The notes under the pieces are model-generated. The model worked only from the letters and a program-made list of their open reading frames with translations. It did no database searches and was not told where the DNA came from. Of a DNA stretch of 64,000 bases, positions 23,495 through 34,600 are shown piece by piece (position 1 is the stretch's first letter; the number at the start of each line of letters is the position of its first letter). The DNA is taken from NCBI GenBank assembly GCA_964016875.1, contig OZ024727.1, forward strand, positions 11,900,091 to 11,964,090, read 5' to 3'. The translations under genes were made by a program, and so were the position numbers. Source of the DNA: Fallopia convolvulus. Lineage: Eukaryota > Streptophyta > Magnoliopsida > Caryophyllales > Polygonaceae.

Positions 23495-26040
23495 CTAATC
23501 ACCAATAATTTGGGAATCCCATAGGATCATCATCCATACAAGTACAAGTGTTTGTATATGTATTCTGCCCTTCTTTATTTCCTGACCTCGTATCGTCTGT
23601 TCAGTTTCTCGATTTATGTTTTTGATTGTGCTTAGTGTGTAAGGGTAGTTTATTAATAGATGTGTGGTGTTTTCATTTGTACAGTTGCACAGGACACAAC
23701 CTCCTGGCGTTGAAACATTTTCTCTCAATCTCTCTTTGGTTGGCAATCCATTTGCGTTGATTTTCCAAATAAAGTTCTTCACTTTGGGTATTGTGTCTAA
23801 TTGCCATATCCAATCTACTAAAGATAGGCTTTCAGTTTTTTCTTGTGTTATCAATTTCATGGCAAAAAAGGTAGAAAACCAACTATTCTTACTTGGGGCC
23901 CAACATAGTCGGTCCTAAATGTTGTGTTTCGGAATCACTATATCTAGAATAATGTTAACTATTTCATCTGGAAGAACTGCTTTTAATCCTTGTATGTTCC
24001 ATTTTTTATCTGCCATAATGTAGTCAGAGACTCTCGAGATTCCATTTTGGAAAGATGAATGCAAGGCCAGTCCTTTAAGGGGGTGATCCAACGCCCAATA
24101 ATCCTCCCAAAATTTAATTCTTTGCCCATTTACTACTTGCCATATGAGTCCTTTTTCGAACTCCTTCCGTAAATTCATTAGTCGTTTGCATTGTCATGAT
24201 GTAGTTTGTTTAAGTCTATAGGTAAATAAATCATCATTTCACATATATTTCTCTCTTTATATTCGGACTCATATATTATCCGGTTCCGCAAGAATTTTCC
24301 ATAGAAGTTTCATTTGTAGTGCTTTGTTCATATGTTCTATCCAAGTGATAAGTGGTTTATATTGTTGATCTTTATTCCAAAAAAAAACCCTACTAATTCT
24401 ATCCATTCTTCATGAATTTTGTTTGGTAACATAAAACTTTGCATAATATAATTTGGTTTAGTCGCCAAGTTTGCTTTAATTAAAGTTGTTCTCCCCTCTT
24501 GAGAAAGATTGTTTGCCTTCCATTTTGTTAGCTAATGTTGTGCTTTTTGAATTTTGTCCTTAAACGTTTCCTTATTTCCTTTCCCATTTATAGTAGGGCA
24601 TCCCAAATATTTTTCGATGTCAGTCATCGCAGTAATACCCAAGGCTTGTTGGATTTGTTGTTTTTGTTGGTTATTAACATTTTTAGAAGTTTGGAAAGCT
24701 GATTTGTGATAGTCTACCTTTTGTCCTGACATGGCACTGTATTCTTCTATAATTTCTTTAATTTTCGTGCATGATCCTTGAGTTCCTTTAGCAAAGATAA
24801 TAATGTCATCTGCAAAGGCTAAAAAAGGAATCCCGAATCCTAGTTCCACAACGAGAAATAGGGAAACCAATGGATTTTCTATCATTGTTACTTATGGATT
24901 GTAATTTTCTGGCTAGTATTTTCGACGCAATAACAAACAGAAAGGGGGATAGCGGATCACCTCGGTTCCGTCGGTCCGTTATTAACTAGAACCGAAAATG
25001 AAACAGTACACACACATTCTCGAATCCATCCTATAAATTTGTTATCAAAACCGATCTTTTCTAGGACTACAAAAAGGAATTCCTAGTCAGCTCTATCGTA
25101 TGCCTTTTCCATATCAAGTTTAACTACTACCAGCTGTCTTTTGCCTTATCCTCTCAAGAAATAGAAGATTTCATGTACAATGAGTACATTATCTTGGATG
25201 GATCAGTTGTTCACAATTCACAAATGTACCCTAAAGTGGATGAATGATTTTACTTATTATTTTCTTGAGCCTTTCGGTGATGATTTAGGAAATAACTTTA
25301 TATATTGTTGCACATAAGCTTATTGGTCTATAGTGATTTCTCGAATTTGGATTTTCAATCTTTAGAATTAAAGATATAAGGGAATTCTTTTGGTGTCCTT
25401 GAGTTTTCGACTTTTTCTCTTAGTGTCCAAAAAAAATTCTTATTCCTTTTGGTGTCCTCCTATTTTAAAAAAAAAATTCTTCATGTAACCTAAACATACT
25501 CAAATATCTATTTTTATCCATTTTATGAAATCTCTTTTGCTTTAATTGGCATCCCTAGAACTGAATTAAATAGTGGAAAATTACAAAATGCTCCTTTTTT
25601 ATGGTAATAGATTAAAGTGCTCTCTGCTCGGATTTTTCCAACATTACAACACACGGATTCTATTAATCTTATGCAAACATTCAATTTTTTTCATATCCCA
25701 ACAATTTAGAAGGCACTAGGCAGTGAAACATAGTAAAAAAAAGGGGGTCCATAAAAAAATGAAACTAGATTTTTTTATGGATAATTTTTAAGGGAAATTT
25801 TTTAAAATGAATGAAAATTGACATTTGAGTGTATTTATTTAGGTTACATGAAGGAATTTTTTTAAAATAGGAGGGCACCAAAAAAAATAAGAATTTTTTT
25901 GGATATCAAGAGAAAAAGTCGAAAACTCGAGGGTGCCAAAAGGAATTTCCCAAAATATAAACATATGATTAATTTATTTTAGCATCTTTCCGGAAAAAAC
26001 TTTTACCTGCCTTCATAATTGACGGACTACAATATATATA
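23495..26040 (-). pseudogene. L1-type LINE ORF2 remnant, interrupted by a MITE
   Basis: Read on the - strand from high to low coordinates: INH-FISL then KIENPNSR-HYRPISLC (RT) around 25952-25990 and 25300-25380, KLDMEKAYDRAD near 25090-25126, the catalytic AFADDIIIF near 24800-24815, GQKVDYHKS near 24720, the GQRIKFWEDYW linker near 24110 and the zinc-binding WIWQLDTIPKVKNFIW near 23780-23830. Many stops and frame changes separate the parts. The MITE at 25380-25951 sits between the INH and the KIENP parts of RT. Confidence 0.8.
25380..25951. mobile_element. Foldback MITE, probably MULE-type
   Basis: The ends are long inverted repeats of about 120 bp: the left end (gggaattcttttggtgtcc, cttgagttttcgac, ctcctattttaaaa, catgtaacctaaa) recurs as reverse complement at the right end. 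The middle has no open frame. Flanks are aagatataa (25371-25379) and aaaatataa (25952-25960), a 9-bp duplication with one mismatch. Long inverted ends and a 9-bp duplication are typical of Mutator-like elements. Confidence 0.75.
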
Positions 26041-26075
26041 AATAAGTTGTTGTATTTGAGATTTTATATTATATT

Positions 26076-26329
26076 TGTTAAGAGATAATTAATTAAGAGT
26101 GAATTATCCATCCATTTTGTATTATACTTGTTTTGTACTTGGTAGGCTTTGGTTTATACGGATTGTAAGCATACGGCTGTCGGCCCTTACGGCCTTCTAT
26201 CCTCTTAGATGCATATGGCAAGATTAAGCCAAACCTTTGGCCCTATAAATAGCATGTACAGATCAATGTAATACAATCAAGTAGAAATCAGATATGAGTT
26301 TATAAGCTTCTCTCCCAAATTCCACAACA
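26076..26329 (+). repeat. Copia-2 5' LTR
   Basis: It runs from TGTTAAGAGATAATTAATT to ccacaaca. A TATA box ccctataaatag lies near 26240-26251. The sequence after the LTR (cgttatcaacacgag) resembles the ttatcagcacgag type of Copia primer-binding site. Confidence 0.9.
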
Positions 26330-27627
26330 CGTTATCAACACGAGAGATTTCTCAAATAAAAATACCAACTAAGTGGCTAGATCTCTTGAAGGTAGTACAT
26401 ATTTCATACTACTTTCAATTTTTCAAATCAGTTTTATAGATCATGCGTTTTAATAGCTCAATGATATGAGAGCTTGCATCAAAAATTATTTTCTCATACA
26501 AAACGAAAGATTTTTGAGCATAAACCTCGATTTTTTTTTATTAGATCTGAAAGGCTATTACAACAAGATCGAATTTTACATTCAAGATTGAAATAAAATC
26601 CCTAGTTTACATCAGATCTAAACTAAACTTGAAAAAAAAAAGATTTTACATACCTATTAAAACTGAGGCTTGTTGATCCAAATGAGGATCTAGAAGATTA
26701 TCATGATAATTGTAAGGCATACGGCAGATTCAATGAAAAATTGGTCGGAGTGAGACATGTCGATCGAAAAAAAACGATGAGGAGGAAGAAGATGAATAGG
26801 GGAAGTCGAGAGGATATGAAGGGAGTAGACAAATATGTGGAAGAAATATAAAGGAGAAAAAGTGTGATTATGGGGTAGAGATTAAGAGAATGAGTGAAAT
26901 AGAAGAAATGTAAAAATACCTACTAGGATTTCTAAGAGATGTTTACCAAAAGTCTTCTTCTTTGAATCTTCATAAACTCGTTTGCAATCTCCTTCTTCTT
27001 CCATTGAATTTCTTGAAAAGAAGTTGAATTCCATCTTTCAATATAAACATAAGCTCTCGTTTGTTTGAAAGGGATATATAAACTCTTGCTTGTTTTTCTC
27101 TGAAAAAGACTATCTTTGAACTCTTAAGAAAGCAAGTCCTATGAATATATCATGCATGAAGTATAGTACGTGTTTATAGATTTGAATACTCTTCATCTAT
27201 AGGTTATTGTAATGTTTATCCACTATTACAAGCAATCTAAAAGCAAATAGGTAGACTACACTATTATGAATGACTACACATACTTGTATATATGACACAT
27301 GTTATCATTTATTTCCTTTGACCAAACTATAAATATTTTATATAGATTTTTACCTTTTTCACATGAAATGAATCATGCTATTTCAGCATGCATGCTACGC
27401 TTTTATATATATACACTTGTATAGTTGTATGTACATGTTACATTTTTCCCTTAATTTGCATGTTACGTTTTTTTAGATGTGTTTTCTATCATACATATAT
27501 GTTGTTCAATATATGTCATGGTTAATTAGTTACGTGATTCATATATATAAATGAGATGATAATTACTCGATCCTATGTATATATTTGAATCACTAATTAA
27601 TATTCATTTATTTATATAGTTGATCAA
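26330..27627 (+). other. Copia-2 untranslated leader
   Basis: About 1.3 kb between the 5' LTR and the gag ATG, AT rich, with no coding frame. A purine-rich stretch at 26760-26900 stands out. I see no separate inserted element with clear ends. Confidence 0.55.
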
Positions 27628-28638
27628 ATGGCAAATATTGCAAAGCGGGAATTTGATATTCTCGACTTATCGGGTCAAAGATATCTAGAATGGAGAGTTG
27701 ACGCACTGGCTCACCTCCAAGCAAATGGTCTACAAGAGACCATAAAAGATAATGAAAATACCTCCCCACTTGAAAAGGCTAAGGCGATTATCTTTCTTCG
27801 CCATCATATACATGAAAGCCTAAAATCTGAATATCTGTTGGTTGAAAATCCCCAAGAATTATGGAAAAGCCTAGAACAAAGGTATGGGCACCAACAACAA
27901 GTTTTGCTCCCTAAAGAAAATTATGAGTGGGCTACTTTAAGGTTTTAAGACTTTAAATCAGTCAGTGATTACAATTCTGCCCTGTTTCGTATAACCTCTC
28001 AATTATGTTTATGCGGGCAGAAAATATCTGAAGAGCTAATGCTGGATAAAACTTATTCAACCATGCATGCTACTAATGTGTTGTTACAGCAACAATACAG
28101 ACAGAGAGAGTTTAAGAAATATTCAGATTTGATACAAGTACTACTTGTAGCTGAGCAGAATAATGAGCTGCTCCTGAAAAATCACAACCTAAGGCCAACT
28201 GGTGCTACACCGTACCCTGAAACAAATGCAACGTATGTCTCTCAAAGAAATAATAGTTATCAAGATAACCGTGGACACGATGGCAATCGTGGTCGTGGCC
28301 GTGGCCGTGGTCGAGGCCGTGGTCGAGGTTGTGGTCGAAGCCATGGTCGGGGACGTGGCCGTGGTAGAGGTTTTGGTGATTATCAGAAGCATAACTCTCC
28401 CGATGCATCTGCTTCAAAGGGGAATGATAAGCAAATGGTCCAGAAAGGTCCTACAGGACCCTCCCAAAAGCCCAAATCTATATGATATAGATGTGGTATG
28501 ACAGGTCACTGGGCAAGGGTGTGTCGCACAGCCAAACACTTGGTTGAGTTGTACCAAGCTTCTCAAAAGGATAAGGGGAAGAACGTGGAGACTCATTTTG
28601 TTGACGACACTGCCTGGACCTCTCTGATTTCATCATAG
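27628..28638 (+). pseudogene. Copia-2 gag
   Basis: The ATG at 27628 opens MANIAKREFDILDLSGQRY, a UBN2-type Copia gag start; later KAKAIIFLRHHI and LWKSLEQRYGHQQQ fit the same domain. A TAA at 27946-27948 breaks the frame, which goes on from about 27949. Residues from about 28280 form an Arg/Gly box (repeated RGRG). A TGA near 28483 falls just before the zinc knuckle region RCGMTGHWARVC at about 28487-28525. The frame ends at a TAG at 28636. Gag stops well before the Gypsy insertion. Confidence 0.83.
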
Positions 28639-28843
28639 ATGATGAATTTGGGATCAATGAAAATGTCAACTACTGAAAACTAGAATCTTGATCCGTGTAA
28701 TATTATGTAAAATATTGCAGTATGTTTTCCATCAGCATCCTTGTAAAATACTATGTATCATAAATAAATCTGTTGTTTATGTTTTTTAATTCTGTTTTTC
28801 TTTATCTTGAAGATATGGAAACGATTAAAGATACATCAAGTAG

Positions 28844-30201
28844 CAACGAGCACTTTTACGTCGTTATAAAAGCACTGACAACGAAAATTCCTAACTTCCT
28901 AACCTTAGCAAAGTGGAAGTAAGGGTCGAACCCACAGAGACTCGGAATATTTGTATTTAAGTAATATTACTAAATTAAAGGGGGATTTTGTGATTGTAAA
29001 CTAAGATCTAAATTATTAAAACTAACTAAAACAAAGCAAGTAAATGTGATTTAAGATTCAAATATGGAGAAAAGCGTCCAACTAGTTTCGTATCCATTGC
29101 ATACATGAGTTTTGATCCTCGATTATCCTTATTTCAATTTCCCTTGACTAATCTATTGTGAATTTATGAATTCAAGCTTAATGTGGTTGTTAATATACAC
29201 CGTCTTTAACAACCTTTTAATCAATTAACCTAGAAAACCTTCTATGTCAAGTTCATCATGCAATTAAGTTCAAAGCACTCAATAGAAACAATAATTCATG
29301 AATTCCACCGTCTATTCATGACGTCTTGTGATTAAATTCTCCGCCTTTGATTAACCTTATTCCACCGTCTATAATTTTAATCAAAGGATTCATCCACGAA
29401 TAATCAAATTCCACCGTCTATTTAATTATTCTAGTTGTAATTCAACGTATAAGTAGAATAGGTGGCCAATCTATTATAATCCTAAGTGAATTTGATCGAT
29501 TAAGCGCGGAGAGATTCAATCTAGTCAAAGCAAACTAAAATAATTCAAACCTCACAAACAATCATGCATACAACTTCAACTAACTAGTTGGACATGAGAA
29601 ATTTAGCTAGAAATTGTCATTGAAGAAAAATAAAACTTACAAGAGTCAAATTGATCTTCAATTGCAAACTAGGGTTTTTGTTTCCCTTCAATCTCCAAAC
29701 TTAATCAAACTTAGAACATAATAATAATAGATAGCATAAAAAATCCAAATAAATCCTAGAGAAAGTATTTATATTATGTCTAAAAATATCCAAAAAGCAA
29801 TACTAAGTCGGCCCACAAGATCTCGCAAAGCCCAAGTTGGCGTCGCCGAAACGCGCCGGAGCGCGGTCGCGCTCTGCCCGTTTTGACCGCGCTCTGGCCG
29901 CAGAAAGTTCGCCCTTCTCGGCGCGGTCTTGGCTTGGCTCCGCGGTTTGGTCCCTTCATTCTTGTCTTGTAATTCCCGCCTCGGGTCTTCACTTCAATGC
30001 TCCCTATGCATCCCGAGGTTCCGTCCCAAGCTTGCATCCACCGTCTTCCACCTCCCGACCTACAATTATGCACAAAGACGCGTAGATTCCGAACTAAACG
30101 AAAATAAAACCTAAACTAAAACTTAGAACGAAATCCTAGCTAAAAATGCATATAACGGGAATAAAAACATGCTCTAAAGCCTATATCTATATGCTCTATC
30201 A
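28844..30201 (-). repeat. Gypsy 3' LTR
   Basis: It aligns to 39433-40804 over its full length. It lacks a 22-bp stretch present at about 40449-40470 and has an extra 8 bp (cttcctaa) near 28883. Its left edge shows CA where the partner has TG. The repeated phrase ccaccgtctat occurs four times at about 29307-29420. Confidence 0.92.
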
Positions 30202-31725
30202 AATTCTCCCATGCTTGAACCTTGCTTGTCCTCAAGCAAGACATAAAATCAATCACACCACAAACAAACAAGCCATGACTTCAATTCATTTTCAAGAAGC
30301 ACAAACTTAACCATGAAATCTTTGCATACATTTATCGAAAGTTTCAAACCAAGCTATCAATCCATTCTAACCCTCACCAAGATATATGTGTTTGCACTCA
30401 ACACTCAAGTGTTTTAAGGTATGTGTTTTCACTCAAAAATCATATTTGAATGCTAACTACCATATGCTTGCATCAGTGCACTAAATCTCCACCACGAATG
30501 TTCAAATGCACAACATAAATCATGAGGTCTTTTTCAAGGTTGTAATGGGGCCAAGGTATAGACAAGCAGGTGGGAATCATTATTTGGCCATGTGGTGCTA
30601 AATCCGGGAACTAGAATCAACTAAAAACCCGAATTACATCAACACTCACTTCTCAAAACTTCCCAACTTACACTTCCCTTTTCTTCCATTACTTTCTTTT
30701 AAGCACTTCTTTCTTTTGCTCAACTTTTGATTTTTCTTACTTTCCACAAACCCAATTGAGATTCATTCTTCCTTTTCATTCTCCTCTCACAAGAACACTT
30801 TGCAATTTACACATACAACTCATCTCAATCAACCTTTCAAACCAACTTTACTTAAAGATTTTTCACTAAACTTTCCCAACATCCTTAAACTTTTTCAACA
30901 CTTTTCACTTTGGACATTCCCTTCTATTACACCTTTCACACTTTCTCACAACCCCAAAGTACACAAATAACCCACAAAATTCCCCTAGTCAAATCCTAAT
31001 TCCCGGATGAGGGTCAAGCTTATTCGGCTAGGATCAATTTTTGGTGGAGCTAATAAACAAGGCTAAGGCTCAAAACAATGGGGCTACAAAAACAAAGGTA
31101 TAATGTAGGGTGGATAAGGATATATATGAGCTAAAAAAAATTTGCCTCAATCTCTTTTACATCATGCATTCAAATCATATAATGTGGTCTCGAAAAAGAA
31201 TCTAAACGCAAGTTCTAGAGTTGAAACAATCAAAGTGATACACTCAAGGATTTCATGCAAAATTGGCATGTAAAGGCTCAAAAGAATTCTCACAAGGCAA
31301 ATTTTTGGTTAGAACTTCATAACTAGCTCAAGTTTTCACTTTCATGCATACTCCTTCATAATTAAGCAATTCTTATTTAGAACTTTTATCATAAACTTAA
31401 CAAGTCATGGGATATGAAATCATGCTCACTATTTAAACAAGTGGTTCCAAGGGGAAAATTGAATCCTAAATGCAAACAAATCATCATTTTTTTTCAAATT
31501 TTCTGAATTTTTCAAATTTTTATGGATTTTTCAAGCTTTTAATCAATGCATAATAAAAATAAACATGCACATGCAACTACATGATCTAACTAAAACCAAT
31601 CTCTCATGACAAAATAAATAAACCCCTTTCCCCATGCTTAATCATTACTTTGTCCCCAAAGTAAAAGAAAACACAAGAGAAAAAGAAAACTGACCTCATC
31701 ACAAGAACTTGTCAAACTCAGGAAT
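30202..31725 (-). other. Gypsy non-coding region before the 3' LTR
   Basis: No frame on either strand. On the - strand the purine-rich caagcatgggagaatt lies directly before the 3' LTR and is the likely polypurine tract. The + strand is strongly pyrimidine rich at 30650-30960. Confidence 0.6.
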
Positions 31726-33433
31726 CTACTCCTCTGGCGGTGGTGGTGGTGGGTATCCCGGGTATGGATACTCAGGAGCTGGATATCTGGGATAAGGCTG
31801 ATAAGCAAAAGGCTGATAACCCTGCTCGGACGTGTATGAGTCCATCCTCTGATGCAAATACCGGGTCTGCTCATCCACATAATCAAAACGGCTCTTCGCA
31901 TAACCCCGGAAGTGGTTGAAATCAGCCGTCATGCCATCCATACGAGTGTGTAAGCCACTCACCTGTGTAGACAAGCCTCTCATCAACTCCACCAAATGGT
32001 GGTATTGGTGGGTAGTCATGTAGTCCCCCTGGCCTTGCTGCTCAAACTCATTAACTGGCGGCACTTCAGTGTGCTCATCATCATCATCATCATCCTCATT
32101 ATCCTCAGCTGCAATATCTTCAGGAGCAGCTTCAAACTCCTCATCCTCGTCCTCCTCATCGACATCCATAGAAGCACTAGCCTCCTCAATCTGCCTCCTA
32201 GATTGCCTTCTCCTCTTTGTCCCTCCAATCACTTCTGAAACCGGTATATCACCATCTTGAGGGTGAATGAGCCATGTGTCAGCATTGTCCAGACCAGTAT
32301 CCAACTTCACCCTCTCTGGATTAGGCAACCTCATAGCAAAAGAGCTATTGCCAATCACCCAATAGTACCGGTTGTTCTTCACATATAGCACTTTCATTTT
32401 GTTGAAGAAAGACAAATTCATAGGAAGAGGATCAATCCGACCCGCACACTGCTCCAAATCAATACCAAAGTGCTGGGCAAACCGGGTGATGATACCACCC
32501 ACAGCGATCCAACTATTGCTCCTCCTAACCATAAGATCCATGTTATGCATCATAGCGGCACCCATGTCAATCTTTTGCTTCTCCAAAATCCCTCTAAGGA
32601 GAAAGATATCCTTCATAGGACAGTTATTCTCACCCTCTCCTCTGCCTGTGATAGAATGGGCAAAGAATCATAGCGGCACCCATGTCAATCTTTTGCTTCT
32701 CCAAAATCCCTCTAAGGAGAAAGATATCCTTCCTAGGACAGTTATTCTCACCCTCTCCTCTGCCCGTGATAGAATGGGCAAAGAACCTTTGAACAATCCG
32801 AATTATTGGATGAGAAATTCCCGACGCCTTGGTTCTAGATGCCTGATACACATCGGTCCCAGAAAATTGGACCCATTGTTCGTTGTCCATCCAAGTAGTT
32901 CTAGACTCCCATCTATCAACATTCACTTGGTATCTAGTAAATTTGAAAAGCTTGTTGATGTCGGTAAGAGTCATGCATCTCATCAACCCGCCTAACTGAA
33001 ACATACAACGTCCTTCGTTAGCAAACCGCCCCTCTAAGATATGAGCCTCCAATGTGCTCAAGAACTCCAATACTAGGCCAAGGTACACCGGCAATCTCAT
33101 ACTAAGCACAGTCAAATTGTTATTGAACTCAAGCTTCCTCAATTCATCAGCCAAACCCAAGTCCGCCAGCAAATCCCAATCAATATACCTCGGGGCTTGG
33201 ATTTCACGCTCCTTCAAATCATTAAACCGGTCTAGATGTTTCATGTCCCTAAATTGGAGACCAAAAGTCGCCGGTGTAATCTCGTTGCTTGATGAAGAAG
33301 CTCTAGGTGGAGCTCGGGATCGAGATGAAGAAGGCGCAACAATTAGGGCTCTAGATGGTGCCGCTCGGGTTGCCCTTTGAGGACGACTTGGTCCCGATGA
33401 AGAGGCATTGGTCGGAGCCTTGGTACGACCCAT
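31726..33433 (-). pseudogene. Gypsy third ORF (Athila ORF1-like), frameshifted
   Basis: Two overlapping frames (33433-32630 and 32616-31726) form one former protein of roughly 530 residues. Its N-terminus is Ser/Arg/Pro rich, followed by a conserved middle (PRYIDWDLLADLGL, VYLGLVLEFLSTLEAHI, MTLTDINKLFKF) that I recognise as the Athila ORF1 family, found downstream of pol in such elements. The C-terminal part is acidic (a DEEDEDEEFE run near 32150) and ends in a PYPGYPPPPPPEE tail. A 118-bp tandem duplication at 32550-32785 causes the frame change. The role of this ORF in the element is not known; an envelope-like role has been suggested only for some relatives. Confidence 0.72.
32550..32785. 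repeat. 118-bp tandem duplication inside the Gypsy third ORF
   Basis: Copy one is 32550-32667 and copy two is 32668-32785, both starting tcatagcggcacccatgtc. They differ at two positions (cttcatagg/cttcctagg and tctgcctg/tctgcccg). Since 118 is not a multiple of three, the duplication shifts the frame. Confidence 0.95.
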
Positions 33434-34600
33434 GATCTAGTTCACCTACACAACAATCAAAAACACCACAAGCAAGCACAATTCGATTGCCCCGGTAAGA
33501 GCAATCCACCAAACAAGTAATAATAGACAATAATAGCTCTCAAAACACTCTCTTCCCCCACTAACCTAGATTAATTAGCATGAAAATTAATTAATTTCGA
33601 AATTATGGAATTTTCAAGTTCTAAACATGAAACTAACTTATAATCATGCTAATATTGATGAATCAAGACTCCAATTGAAGAAATTCGACCTAAAAATCTC
33701 TTAAATTGAGGTTTTTATGCAAAACCTAATTTAGAAAAATTTTGGTTGAGATCTTCAATTTTTGGGTGAAATTTGAAGAGAAGAGTGAGGAATCTTACTT
33801 GTTTGATGACTAGGAGTGCAAATTCGGGCTTGATTTATTGTTTTTGGTCTTCAATGGAGCTTGAAGGTGGAGCTTTAATGGAGGAAGGGTGTGGATGTTG
33901 TTCGGCGGTTTGGAGAAGGAGAAGGAGTGCATGGAAAAAACATTGGGGTTTGCGGGTTTAATGCGCTGAAACGGCCCAGAGTGCGGTTTGTGACCGCCGA
34001 GAGCGCGGTCGCACTCTCCCGGTTTTGACCGCACTCTGGCCGCAGAAACTTGGCCATCCGGAGCGCGGTTTCGGCGTTAGCGCGCGGGGGCGGTCCGGCT
34101 GGTTTCGACCGCGTTCTGGCCGCAGAAACTCGGCCTTGATTTGCTCGTTCCCGGGCCATGAATACAAGGCCGTCTTGACTTCCTCGTACCACGTGTACTT
34201 GTTTTCCGACTTTACCTACAACTAAGAAAAACAAAACAAACCGAAAACCACACAAAAACACACCAAAACAAAACTAAATCTAGAAAACAAATAAAAACTA
34301 AAAAAACAAAGCTTGGGTTGCCTCCCAAGAAGCGCTTGTTTAACGTCATTAGCTTGACGCATTACCGCTCATGTGTTTGGTTCGTTCAAAACCGTTTCTT
34401 CAAGAATAGCATTGCTAAATCCTTCAAAATACGGCTTCAAACGTTGTTCATTCACTTTCTGCACTGAATGAGTAGCTCCATCATAAATTTTCACCGCTCC
34501 ATGAGGAAACGTCTTAGCTACTATGAACGGGCCCGTCCATCTCGACCGTAGCTTACCTGGAAAAAGTTTAAGTCTAGATTGTATAACAAAACCTTATCAC
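33434..34600 (-). other. Gypsy spacer between pol and the third ORF
   Basis: Non-coding, with two notable parts. The stretch 33983-34130 holds two or more copies of the GC-rich cassette gagcgcggtcg...gttttgaccgc...tctggccgcagaaa that is also in the LTRs and gag. At 34314-34336 the - strand contains gcgcttcttgggaggcaacc, a sequence I know as strongly conserved just downstream of pol in many plant Gypsy elements. Confidence 0.65.

Noticed and set aside
28189..28501. Thr-rich, Val-rich and His/Asp-rich frames
   Set aside because: Other-frame readings of the Arg/Gly box of Copia-2 gag.
32016..32260. Ser-rich and Met/Arg-rich frames
   Set aside because: Other-frame readings of the acidic GAT/GAA-rich part of the Gypsy third ORF.
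31726..33433. Third Gypsy ORF as an envelope gene
   Set aside because: No signal peptide or clear transmembrane segment is visible; similarity is to Athila ORF1, so I do not call it an envelope.
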